From NCBI RefSeq assembly GCF_018739865.1, contig NZ_JADOER010000004.1:627067-691066 (forward strand): 64,000 bases of DNA. Direction: 5' to 3'. Position numbers and translations under genes: made by a program. Shown piece by piece: positions 8,737 through 15,957 of the stretch. Each line of letters starts with the position of its first letter. The first letter of the stretch is position 1. The stretch is from Leptothoe kymatousa TAU-MAC 1615 (GTDB taxonomy: Bacteria; Cyanobacteriota; Cyanobacteriia; Phormidesmidales; Phormidesmidaceae). The notes beneath the pieces were generated by a model. It did not search any database. It was not told the origin of the DNA and worked only from the letters and a program-made list of their open reading frames with translations.

Positions 8737-9144
8737 TTAACGACGACGATTGCGCCGCTGGGACTTCATTTCCTGTAGCTGGGCTTCCTGTTCGTCGGTG
8801 AGTACCTCATTTACAGCGGCGCGGGAGTCCTCACGGATGGACTGGAGCTGGGTGCGCTGCTCTTCGCTGAGATCCAATTGGCGCATGGCGCGTTTGAGAT
8901 CGCGCCCTTCCGCATCCCCCAGTTCGGCCTGTTGGTCCGCCGTCAATACCGCATTCACCTGGGCCTGGGCATTTGCCTTAATGGCGTCCAATTCAGTTTG
9001 CTGTTGGGCCGTCAGATTTAGCGCCTCGGCCATCCGCTCAGGGAATGCCTGGGCACTATCAACCTTGACCATGGCGGTGGCACCCACCAGAGTGGTAATC
9101 ATAAGAGCGCCGCTGAGACATTGTTTGATGGTTGGCAGGTTCAT
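8737..9144 (-). CDS. Spy/CpxP-like periplasmic protein, single-block form
   Basis: 135 residues with a signal peptide (LSGALMITTLVGATAMV, AQA before the mature start). It carries one set of LTxxQ-type motifs (LNLTAQQQTELDAIK, VLTADQQAELGD, LDLSEEQRTQLQ, VLTDEQEAQLQ) and an Arg-rich tail (QRRNRRR). Sequence and upstream region are close to those of the duplicated neighbour at 7749-8456, so the pair arose by tandem gene duplication. Expected location is the periplasm, binding unfolded proteins or moderating an envelope sensor kinase; the substrate is unknown. The two-component genes start about 240 bp away in the opposite direction, leaving room for a shared control region. Confidence 0.75.
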   Translation of the reverse strand: MNLPTIKQCLSGALMITTLVGATAMVKVDSAQAFPERMAEALNLTAQQQTELDAIKANAQAQVNAVLTADQQAELGDAEGRDLKRAMRQLDLSEEQRTQLQSIREDSRAAVNEVLTDEQEAQLQEMKSQRRNRRR

Positions 9145-9384
9145 AGGTTTGATTGTTTGGTGTGTTGAACGATGGCCTTATCCTAGCCAGGGTGAGTTCT
9201 CGGTAGCATCTAGCGAGAGTCATCTCTGGGGGCGGTTAAAGTCACGGTGTCGCCATGACTTTCGTCACTAGTCGGTTTTTTGGGCCGGTTTGGTCTGTAG
9301 ACTTCGGTTAGGGTAAAGAACAGCCCTGCCCCCATGGCAAAAGCCTAACGGCAATATCCAACGCTAATCTTCAGCAGTCTTTCC

Positions 9385-10626
9385 ATGACGACCCGCGCCA
9401 TTCAGTTTCAGAACCACCCGTTTCGGTTTTTGCTCTACCTGGAGTGGGGCCTGTTGGCGGTGTCCATTACCGGCATTTTGACCATGCCCCCAATGCGTGA
9501 AATTGGGCGCCGTGGCTTGTCCAATGGGGTAGCCCCCGCCTTTACCCACTGGCCCTTATTCACCGTGGGCTGCCTGCTGTTGTTTGGGCTGTTGGGGCTA
9601 TATTTACCCACCAAAGGGTTTTGGCTGAGGCTGGGCCACATTGCCGCCCAAGTGGCCCTAATTTTGGTCACCTCCGGGCTGATGCTCCGGGGGGCGCGTC
9701 TGTTTCCGTTTATTTACCTGGTATTAGTCATCCGTAGCTGTCTCATGGTGGGGTTGGTGGGCCGCATCACCGTGACATCCCTTGCGTTTCTCTTGTTTAT
9801 GACCACCCTGGGGTTAAAGTTTCGCTCTGTAGGGGGGCGGGTGCCCCGCCCGGTGCGCCACCTGGTCGGCAGTCTGCAAATGAATCTAGTCGTTTTCTTC
9901 GGCTTGTCTTTGGTGTTTACCCTGTTGTTGGTCAACGCCCTCCTCAACGAGAGAACGATTCAGACCCGACTACAAAAAGCAAACGAAGACCTGAAGCGGG
10001 CTGCGGTCCAGACCAAACAACTGGCAACCGCCGAAGAACGCAGCCGCATCGCCCGCGAGATCCACGACTCCCTCGGCCATTCCCTCACCGCCTTAAATAT
10101 TCAATTGGAAGGTGCGATCAAACTGTCCCAGCGGGATCCGCAAAAGTCTCAACAACTACTCACCGAAGCAAAACGCCTTGGCTCCGTGGCCCTGCAGGAT
10201 GTGCGACAGTCCGTGGCCACCCTGCGGAATAAATCTCCTAACCAAAAATCTCTGCAGAGCCAGTTAAATACCCTGATTGATACCCTGACGGCGAGTACCG
10301 GCATTACCCCGAGCATCAACCTGCAAATATTAAAACCCTTGCCCGAGGCCATGGGGGCCGCCCTCTATCGCCTCGTGCAAGAAGGCATTACCAATATTGT
10401 TAAACATGCCAACGCCACGGCGGTGGAGCTCAGTTTGATGGTGGATGACCAGGGCACAAGACTGCTGTTGCGAGATAACGGCGATGGGTTTGACATTAGC
10501 CAAACCTCCACAGGCTTTGGTCTCCAAGGTATGCGGGAACGGGCCCAGGCCATTGGCGGCCAGCTCACCGTCAACAGTCGCCCCGGCGAAGGCTGCGAAA
10601 TTCGGTTGACGGTGCCTGGCACCTAG
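9385..10626 (+). CDS. NarL-family sensor histidine kinase (HisKA_3 type)
   Basis: 413 residues. The N-terminal 190 residues contain about five hydrophobic segments and no large periplasmic domain, so the signal is probably sensed in or at the membrane. A short coiled coil (TIQTRLQKANEDLKRAAVQ) leads to the dimerisation helix with the phospho-accepting His in REIHDSLGHSLT. The ATP-binding part ends with DNGDGFDIS, GFGLQGMRERA and the terminal strands. This is the DesK/LiaS-type arrangement. The response regulator gene starts 65 bp downstream on the same strand, so they form a pair. Divergent Spy/CpxP-like genes nearby suggest, without proof, that the system responds to envelope stress. Confidence 0.9.
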   Translation: MTTRAIQFQNHPFRFLLYLEWGLLAVSITGILTMPPMREIGRRGLSNGVAPAFTHWPLFTVGCLLLFGLLGLYLPTKGFWLRLGHIAAQVALILVTSGLMLRGARLFPFIYLVLVIRSCLMVGLVGRITVTSLAFLLFMTTLGLKFRSVGGRVPRPVRHLVGSLQMNLVVFFGLSLVFTLLLVNALLNERTIQTRLQKANEDLKRAAVQTKQLATAEERSRIAREIHDSLGHSLTALNIQLEGAIKLSQRDPQKSQQLLTEAKRLGSVALQDVRQSVATLRNKSPNQKSLQSQLNTLIDTLTASTGITPSINLQILKPLPEAMGAALYRLVQEGITNIVKHANATAVELSLMVDDQGTRLLLRDNGDGFDISQTSTGFGLQGMRERAQAIGGQLTVNSRPGEGCEIRLTVPGT

Positions 10627-10691
10627 GGACGTGCCCAGCGTGCAACGTTTCCCACAACAGAAATCGGTAATCAGAGTCACAGAACACAACC

Positions 10692-11390
10692 ATGAATCAA
10701 GCTGCCCAACAACCCAATTCAGACAATATTGCCGTCATGCTGGTGGACGATCAGCAACTGATTCGCCAGGGCCTCAAAACATTGCTAGATCTAGAGGACG
10801 ACATTACCATTGTCAGCGATGCCGACAACGGCCAGACCGCCCTCAAGCTGCTAGAACAACTAGCCAACAACAACCAGCTGCCCACCGTTGTGCTGATGGA
10901 CATGCGCATGCCCATTATGGACGGAGTGGCCGCCACTACGGAGATCGTCGCCCGCTATCCCACCATCCAAGTGCTGGTGCTCACCACCTTCGACGATGAT
11001 GACCTGGTGGCCAAAGCCATGGCCGTTGGTGCCAAGGGCTATTTGCTTAAAGATACCCCCTCAGAAGAGCTGGCCCAGGCCATCCGCACCGTTGCCAAAG
11101 GCTACAGCCAGTTTGGCCCCGGCATCCTGGAAAAAATGCTCTCTGGGAAACAATCCCCCGATGTGGACATTCCCGCAGGTTTTGACGAGCTCACCCCCCG
11201 CGAAAAAGAAGTCCTGCGGTTAATCGGCACCGGCGCCAACAACCGCGAAATCGCTGAAACCCTGTTCCTTTCAGAAGGCACTGTCAAAAACCACGTCACC
11301 AGACTACTGGGCCGATTAGGCCTGCGCGATCGCACCCAAGCCGCCCTGCTTGCCGTGAAACTCTCTTCCAAACTCACCGCGGACGAATAA
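10692..11390 (+). CDS. NarL/LuxR-family response regulator
   Basis: 232 residues. Receiver domain (about 15-135) with the acidic pair in VMLVDDQQLI, the phospho-accepting Asp in VVLMDMRMPIMDG, and the conserved Lys in GYLLKDTPSEEL. A LuxR-type helix-turn-helix follows (LTPREKEVLRLIGTG, NREIAETLFLSEGTVKNHV). It is the partner of the kinase immediately upstream. Likely targets are the divergent Spy-like genes, an inference from position only. Confidence 0.92.
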   Translation: MNQAAQQPNSDNIAVMLVDDQQLIRQGLKTLLDLEDDITIVSDADNGQTALKLLEQLANNNQLPTVVLMDMRMPIMDGVAATTEIVARYPTIQVLVLTTFDDDDLVAKAMAVGAKGYLLKDTPSEELAQAIRTVAKGYSQFGPGILEKMLSGKQSPDVDIPAGFDELTPREKEVLRLIGTGANNREIAETLFLSEGTVKNHVTRLLGRLGLRDRTQAALLAVKLSSKLTADE

Positions 11391-11502
11391 ACCGAAGTCG
11401 GAGTTCGGAATTGGGCATGGCCTTTGGTGTTGCCTGTTTTGCTGAAAATGAGATCCGGGCATACGACCGGTGTCAGCAGGGGATTCCATCAGGGTGATCC
11501 AT

Positions 11503-12201
11503 CTACAAAACCCACTCCAGCCCCACCCCCAGCCGACTATCCGTCGCCCCCGGTGCAAACTGCCACTCCATATCCGTCGCTAGCCGCAGCCGATCCGTCA
11601 ACCCATAGCCAAATTCCAACTGCGTAATCATCACCGCATCCTCCTCCGTCGGGCTCACCCAGCTCTGGGTATAGGCAAAATCGGCCCCACCGCCCCGCGA
11701 CGGAATCACCTTTACTTGAAACCCCACCTGGATGCCACTTTCGCTATAGTCCACCGCCTCCACATGGCGATAGCCCACAATGGGGGCCACATTCACATAG
11801 CCCCCCAGGGGCAGCACGTAGTAACGCACATGGGCGCCGTAGGCCTTGCGATCGCGATCGTTGCCATCAAAATTGGCCACATAGTCCCCATTCACCGTCA
11901 CCGGCAAATCGCCCATAAACACATCTTCCACGCCAATGGCCAGCCCCCGCTCATCCTGGCTAGATGGAAATAGCCCGTATTGCAGCTGCAGCCGGGATGG
12001 AAAACTGGGCCTGTGGCGAATATCCTCTAGCACATCCGGCGTTTCCTGGAGCCATTCCTGCAACACCGGGCTGCTTTCGACGGTGCCCGGCGGTAGCTCT
12101 AATTCGGGCTGTGCCATCGCCATCCCCCCATGGAGGCAACCCACCACTGCCAGACCGTTGCCAATTCCCTTGAAAGCCTTAGTCATGGTGACCCAGCCCA
12201 T
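11503..12201 (-). CDS. Exported beta-barrel-like protein of unknown function
   Basis: 232 residues. A signal peptide (AVVGCLHGGMAMAQP) precedes a mature region rich in alternating aromatic and polar residues: RLQLQYGLFPSS, VTVNGDYVANFDGN, YGAHVRYYVLPLGGYVNVAPIVGYRHV, SGIQVGFQVKVIPSRGGGADFAY, and a terminal LGVGLEWVL. Such amphipathic strands and a C-terminal aromatic-containing strand suggest a small outer-membrane barrel. The start at 12201 is supported by a purine-rich ribosome site just upstream (GAGGGAAGGG). The next gene upstream, an EnvC-like peptidoglycan protein on the same strand, ends 35 bp away, so the two may be co-transcribed and both act in the envelope. I do not recognise a named family. 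Confidence 0.6.
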   Translation of the reverse strand: MGWVTMTKAFKGIGNGLAVVGCLHGGMAMAQPELELPPGTVESSPVLQEWLQETPDVLEDIRHRPSFPSRLQLQYGLFPSSQDERGLAIGVEDVFMGDLPVTVNGDYVANFDGNDRDRKAYGAHVRYYVLPLGGYVNVAPIVGYRHVEAVDYSESGIQVGFQVKVIPSRGGGADFAYTQSWVSPTEEDAVMITQLEFGYGLTDRLRLATDMEWQFAPGATDSRLGVGLEWVL

Positions 12202-12236
12202 TAATACCCTTCCCTCATTGATTGTGCGATCGCCCC

Positions 12237-13388
12237 TTATAAAAAGCCCATGGGATCCACCGGACTACCATTACGACGCACCTCGAAGTGTAAATGTGGC
12301 CCCGTCGATAATCCCGTAGAACCCACCGCCGCAATCGACTGTCCCTTCTTCACCTTTTGCCCTTCCTGCACATTCAATCGACTCGCATGGGCATAGAGCG
12401 TCGTCAGGCCGCCCCCATGGTCAATAATCACCGCATTGCCATAGCCCCCATACCAGCCCGAAAAAATCACCTTGCCAGAATCCGCCGCCACAATGCCCGT
12501 GCCATAGGCGGCCCCAAAATCTACCCCCCCATGAAACCGCCGATAGCCCAGCACCGGATGAAATCGCGAACCAAATCGGCTAGTGATAGCCCCCGCCGTG
12601 GGAATGCCCATTTGGCCCGTGCCCAGGATGCCGCTGGCCGCCGCAATCCGCTGGCGAATTAAACTAGCCAAACTTTCAGAATCCTTCACCAGCTGAGCCT
12701 GGGCCGCTTCCAGGGCACTGCGATTGTCCTTCAATCGGGCAATTAGCTGGGTTTGTTGCCCCGCCTGGGCCTCATACTGATCTCGCCGGGCCAATAGCTG
12801 CTGACGCAGTAGGGCAATGGAATTCTTCTGGGCTTCCACCCCCTGCTGCTGCTGCACAATCAGGTCCGCCTGGCCCTGCAACTCCGCCATAAAGTCCCGA
12901 TCCGCCTGGTAAACCTTGCCCAGCAAATAGCGCCGCTCCAAAAACTCATTCAAATTCTCACTTTTTAGCAGCACCGCCCAGCCCTCCGCATCCTTCTGCC
13001 GTTGCATAAACTGCAACCGGCGCACCGCCGCAATGCGGGCTCCCTCATACTCTTCCTGGGCTTGGGTTAGCGTATTTTCTAGCCGCTTCAGCCGTTTTTG
13101 CGCCTCACCAATTTGAAACTCCGTATCCTCAATCTTTAAATTGGTGATCGTAATACTGTCCTGCAATCCATCTAGCTGCTCAGCCGCTTGCCGTTCTAGA
13201 CCCTGCAGTCGGTTTTGCTCAGCTTCTAAATCTTCCTGCTGTTGTTCTATATTTTCCTGTTGCTGCTGTAGCTTTTCCAACGGCGCATTATTTTGAGACT
13301 GGCCCAATGCCAGGGGCACCAGAAACAAAATACAAATTACTACACTGGCAAAGAGAGATAGAAATCGCCTGATTTGTTTTGCCGTCAT
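12237..13388 (-). CDS. EnvC-like murein hydrolase activator / M23 peptidase
   Basis: 383 residues. A signal segment (LFASVVICILFLVPLALGQ) is followed by a long coiled coil (about 30-240, heptads rich in Gln/Glu such as QQQENIEQQQEDLEAEQNRL). The C-terminal LytM/M23 domain (about 265-383) retains metal-ligand motifs: RFHGGVDFGA and HLHFEVRR, plus TTLYAHAS. Division-associated EnvC proteins lack these ligands, so this protein may be a working endopeptidase. Expected role: cleavage of peptide cross-links in peptidoglycan, or activation of an amidase, during septation or cell separation. Its gene is followed closely by the barrel-like protein. Confidence 0.88.
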   Translation of the reverse strand: MTAKQIRRFLSLFASVVICILFLVPLALGQSQNNAPLEKLQQQQENIEQQQEDLEAEQNRLQGLERQAAEQLDGLQDSITITNLKIEDTEFQIGEAQKRLKRLENTLTQAQEEYEGARIAAVRRLQFMQRQKDAEGWAVLLKSENLNEFLERRYLLGKVYQADRDFMAELQGQADLIVQQQQGVEAQKNSIALLRQQLLARRDQYEAQAGQQTQLIARLKDNRSALEAAQAQLVKDSESLASLIRQRIAAASGILGTGQMGIPTAGAITSRFGSRFHPVLGYRRFHGGVDFGAAYGTGIVAADSGKVIFSGWYGGYGNAVIIDHGGGLTTLYAHASRLNVQEGQKVKKGQSIAAVGSTGLSTGPHLHFEVRRNGSPVDPMGFL

Positions 13389-13554
13389 TGGTTTGGCAGG
13401 AACTGTCTGAAATCACCGATGAAACACACGAAGGACATCATAGTCTGACTTTGCGGTTCAAAAAAGGCCGTTGCCGCGCTCCGGCCCAACTGGACCTGTC
13501 AAATCTAGGCAAATAGCCAAGTTCGGCGGATCTGTTTATTTTCTAAAATCGGCC

Positions 13555-14211
13555 CTAACTTTCAAGCGGGGCAATACAGTCAGCCACCTCATTGCGGGGG
13601 CTATTCACCAAGGCACTCACCGGATAGGCCTCCATGGCATCCGCGCTGTAGGGCCGTAATAAGTCCTGCACCTGCTTTGGCGGTGCCGTCAGCCAGCGGT
13701 CATAGCCATCCTCAGGAATAATCACCGGCATGCGATTGTGGATGGGGGCCATCAGTTCATTGGGGTCCGTCGTCAGAATGGTGCAAGTTTCCAAATAGCT
13801 ACCATCGGCCCCTTCCCACTGCTCCCACAGTCCCGCAAAGGCAAACAGCGGTCTATTGTGCAGATGAATATAAAAAGGCTGTTTCTTTTTGTTGCTGGCA
13901 GTGCGCTGCCATTCGTAAAAACCATCGGTAGGGATCAAACAGCGCCGTCGTTTGAACGCAGCACGAAAAGAAGGCTTTTCCGCCGCCGTTTCCGAGCGGG
14001 CATTGATCAGCCGATAGCCAATTTTGTAATCCTTGGCCCAGGAAGGCACCAGACCCCACTGAAAGATACGATATTCGCGATTGGCAATAATGGCAGAAAC
14101 CGGCTGGGCTGGGGAAATGTTGTAGCGTGGGGGCGGTGCAGGCTCTGACGTAAGTTGAAACGCTGCGGCCAGCTCTTGGCCAGAATGGGTTTGGGTATAG
14201 CGACCGCACAT
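13555..14211 (-). CDS. SRAP-domain protein (HMCES/YedK family)
   Basis: Start chosen at 14211, eight codons inside the longest frame, because it gives the invariant N-terminus MCGRYT: after Met removal Cys2 becomes the residue that forms the thiazolidine cross-link with abasic sites in single-stranded DNA. Other family marks are YNISPAQP, WGLVPSWAK, INARSETAAEKPSF, RRCLIPTDGFYEW and TTDPNELMAPIHNRMPVII (the catalytic His). Length 218 residues is normal. The protein shields abasic sites in ssDNA during replication. It stands head to head with the DUF952 gene, whose start is about 57 bp away. Confidence 0.93.
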   Translation of the reverse strand: MCGRYTQTHSGQELAAAFQLTSEPAPPPRYNISPAQPVSAIIANREYRIFQWGLVPSWAKDYKIGYRLINARSETAAEKPSFRAAFKRRRCLIPTDGFYEWQRTASNKKKQPFYIHLHNRPLFAFAGLWEQWEGADGSYLETCTILTTDPNELMAPIHNRMPVIIPEDGYDRWLTAPPKQVQDLLRPYSADAMEAYPVSALVNSPRNEVADCIAPLES

Positions 14212-14267
14212 AAGTAGCCATCTGAACTGCGACAATTGTACTGAACTTTTTGTGGGAGGTGCATGGG

Positions 14268-14612
14268 ATGGACTTGCTATATCGTATTGCTCCGGCGGCG
14301 GCTGTGCAGGCGGCAGAGGCCCAGGGCTATTTTGAGTCGGCGGACCTAGCGGCTGAGGGCTTTATCCATTGTTCGTTTTTGCATCAGGTGCTAGGGGTGA
14401 GTCAGCGGCACTATGGGGGCCAGCAGGGGCTAGTGTTGTTTAGCATTGACCCGGCGGCGGTGGATTGTGAAATTCGGGTGGAGAATACGTCCGGTGGGAC
14501 AGAGCTATATCCCCATATCTATGGTCGGGTGCCCTGGGCGGCGGTGCAGCAGGTTTATGCAGATACCTATGATCAGGCCGGTGTGTTTGTTCTGCCAGCG
14601 GAGTTGCGGTGA
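14268..14612 (+). CDS. DUF952 family protein
   Basis: 114 residues from the ATG at 14268, which follows a good ribosome site (GGGAGG at 14254-14259); an upstream TTG would add six residues. The sequence matches the DUF952 pattern: LLYRIAP, GFIHCSFLHQV, LVLFSIDPAAV, VRVEN-like strand and LYPHIYGRVPW. Members are small single-domain proteins resembling glutathione S-transferase-related or ADP-ribose-binding-like folds, with no proven reaction known to me. It is divergent from the SRAP gene and followed 26 bp later by an exported repeat protein. Confidence 0.8.
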   Translation: MDLLYRIAPAAAVQAAEAQGYFESADLAAEGFIHCSFLHQVLGVSQRHYGGQQGLVLFSIDPAAVDCEIRVENTSGGTELYPHIYGRVPWAAVQQVYADTYDQAGVFVLPAELR

Positions 14613-14638
14613 TGGGCGAGTGTTGAAAAAGTTAGCCC

Positions 14639-15292
14639 ATGGATAAGGTGAACCGACCCATGGTTTTGGGAACGTTCACTGTATATCCAAGTGCGCTTTC
14701 AGGGACTCCTAAACTCGTGATAACTTTGCTGGCTCAACGTTTGGTATCGAAAAAAGTTCTCTCTTTACTCTGTTTAGGAGGGTGCTTCACTGGGATTACG
14801 CTACACGGTTCATTCCAGGTGTCTCATGCGATCCCCCTATCGACAACACTTCCCTTAACAGAAGAGACCATCTCTTTTGATGAGAGCACACTGGCCCAGG
14901 GCTTTTCTCCTGAGACGTCGGCCTACAGCAAGTATCGCAATTTGTTGCAGGTGTTGAACTGTCCAGAGGATGGGGCGGTTTATGGTAATTTCCATGATTA
15001 TGGCTACTGGGATGGTGGGGCCTGGTGTGGTGAACAGGGGGCGGCTGGCTACTGGGTGTGGTCTGCCCCCAACTGGTATGTGTGGCAGGATAAGGTGCCG
15101 GAGTATGCCAATGCGGGGAAGTATTCGAGTTTACTGCAGGTGATTTATTGCCCTGGGGATGAGTCCACCTATGGTAGCTTTGACGACTACGGGTATTGGG
15201 GCGGTGGTCCCTGGTGTGGCGACTATGGCAAGGCTGGTTTTTGGGTGTATTCTGCGCCCAATTGGTATGTGTGGGAAGTCGATAGCGAATAA
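14639..15292 (+). CDS. Exported protein with a duplicated Trp/Tyr-rich domain
   Basis: 217 residues. The N-terminus contains a hydrophobic segment (VLSLLCLGGCFTGITLHG) that should act as a signal, perhaps from a later start than the first ATG. The mature part is two copies of a domain of about 55 residues: copy 1 from KYRNLLQVLNCPEDG to NWYVWQ and copy 2 from KYSSLLQVIYCPGDE to NWYVWE. Each copy has a DYGYWxGGxWCG core and a SAPNWYVW end, with two conserved Cys that could form one disulfide. The many aromatic residues suggest carbohydrate or surface binding, but no function is known to me. Confidence 0.65.
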   Translation: MDKVNRPMVLGTFTVYPSALSGTPKLVITLLAQRLVSKKVLSLLCLGGCFTGITLHGSFQVSHAIPLSTTLPLTEETISFDESTLAQGFSPETSAYSKYRNLLQVLNCPEDGAVYGNFHDYGYWDGGAWCGEQGAAGYWVWSAPNWYVWQDKVPEYANAGKYSSLLQVIYCPGDESTYGSFDDYGYWGGGPWCGDYGKAGFWVYSAPNWYVWEVDSE

Positions 15293-15349
15293 GGTTTTCC
15301 GCAAGAAACCCGATTTCTTACGAAGTCAGGATTTTGGCAAATACGGTGT

Positions 15350-15523
15350 GTAGGTTGTGGTTGAGCGGTCAGGATTTAATGCTCCATATCTAAAGCTCAA
15401 AACCGCGAAACCCAACGAGGGCGATAATTCCAAATGATCATTGGTATTAAAAATGATGGATTTTGCATTGGTTAGTGCTTGGGAACAGATTTGTTGGGTT
15501 TCGCTAGCTCAACCGCAACCTAC
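15350..15523. repeat. REP/MITE-like palindromic element
   Basis: 17-bp terminal inverted repeats with one mismatch (15350-15366 and 15507-15523, GTAGGTTG.GGTTGAGC) enclose a second inverted pair (CGAAACCCAAC at 15406-15416 and GTTGGGTTTCG at 15493-15503). Its right end overlaps the end of a broken REP-associated transposase, the usual partner of such elements. Confidence 0.8.
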
Positions 15524-15711
15524 GACGTGATGGCAAATTGTGGTTGTCTTGCAAATGGGCTTTGACGTTTGCTATTGGCAAGGTAGTGGCGAAAGCGGCG
15601 TAGGAAGAAGCAATAGTTTTCGCGTTCTAGAAAAATCCTTTGGCGGTTGTTGCCGCGATTGTAGAGGTGGTAGTACTGACCTGGGAGAAACTGCGTCTTG
15701 CGCCGTGGCAT
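15520..15711 (-). pseudogene. Truncated REP-associated tyrosine transposase (RAYT)
   Basis: 63 codons starting at the ATG at 15711 and beginning MPRRKTQFLPGQYYHLYNRG, the standard N-terminus of cyanobacterial Y1 transposases of the RAYT group, including the HLYNRGN motif region. Homology appears to stop after about residue 45 (FRHYL), and the remainder runs into REP-type sequence and a stop. Intact members have roughly 170-200 residues and a catalytic Tyr that is missing here, so this is a relic. Confidence 0.85.
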
Positions 15712-15784
15712 CGTCGAACCTGATGATTTGCTTGGTTTAGGATGCCCTGGATGAATGCGTCGGTTGCGATGCGGATGTTTTGCC

Positions 15785-15945
15785 TAGATCCCCGGTTTCA
15801 GGCGAAAGCTATCGCCTAGATCCCCGGTTTCTAGGGATCCCGAATTGCCAAGATCCTGGACTTGTTTAGAAACCGGGGATCTCATCCGGGAGCCCTAGAA
15901 ACCGGGGATCTCATCCAGGAGGCTTGCTGGAAACCGGGAATTTTT
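15785..15945. repeat. Inverted clusters of a short AGATCCCCGGTTTC repeat
   Basis: Two copies of AGATCCCCGGTTTC (about 15786 and 15819) face two to three copies of the complement GAAACCGGGGATCTCATCC (about 15869, 15898 and, degenerate, 15930). The unit is a dispersed palindromic repeat of a kind common in cyanobacterial genomes and abuts the end of the TPR gene. Confidence 0.75.
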
Positions 15946-15957
15946 CCAAGGAAGACG

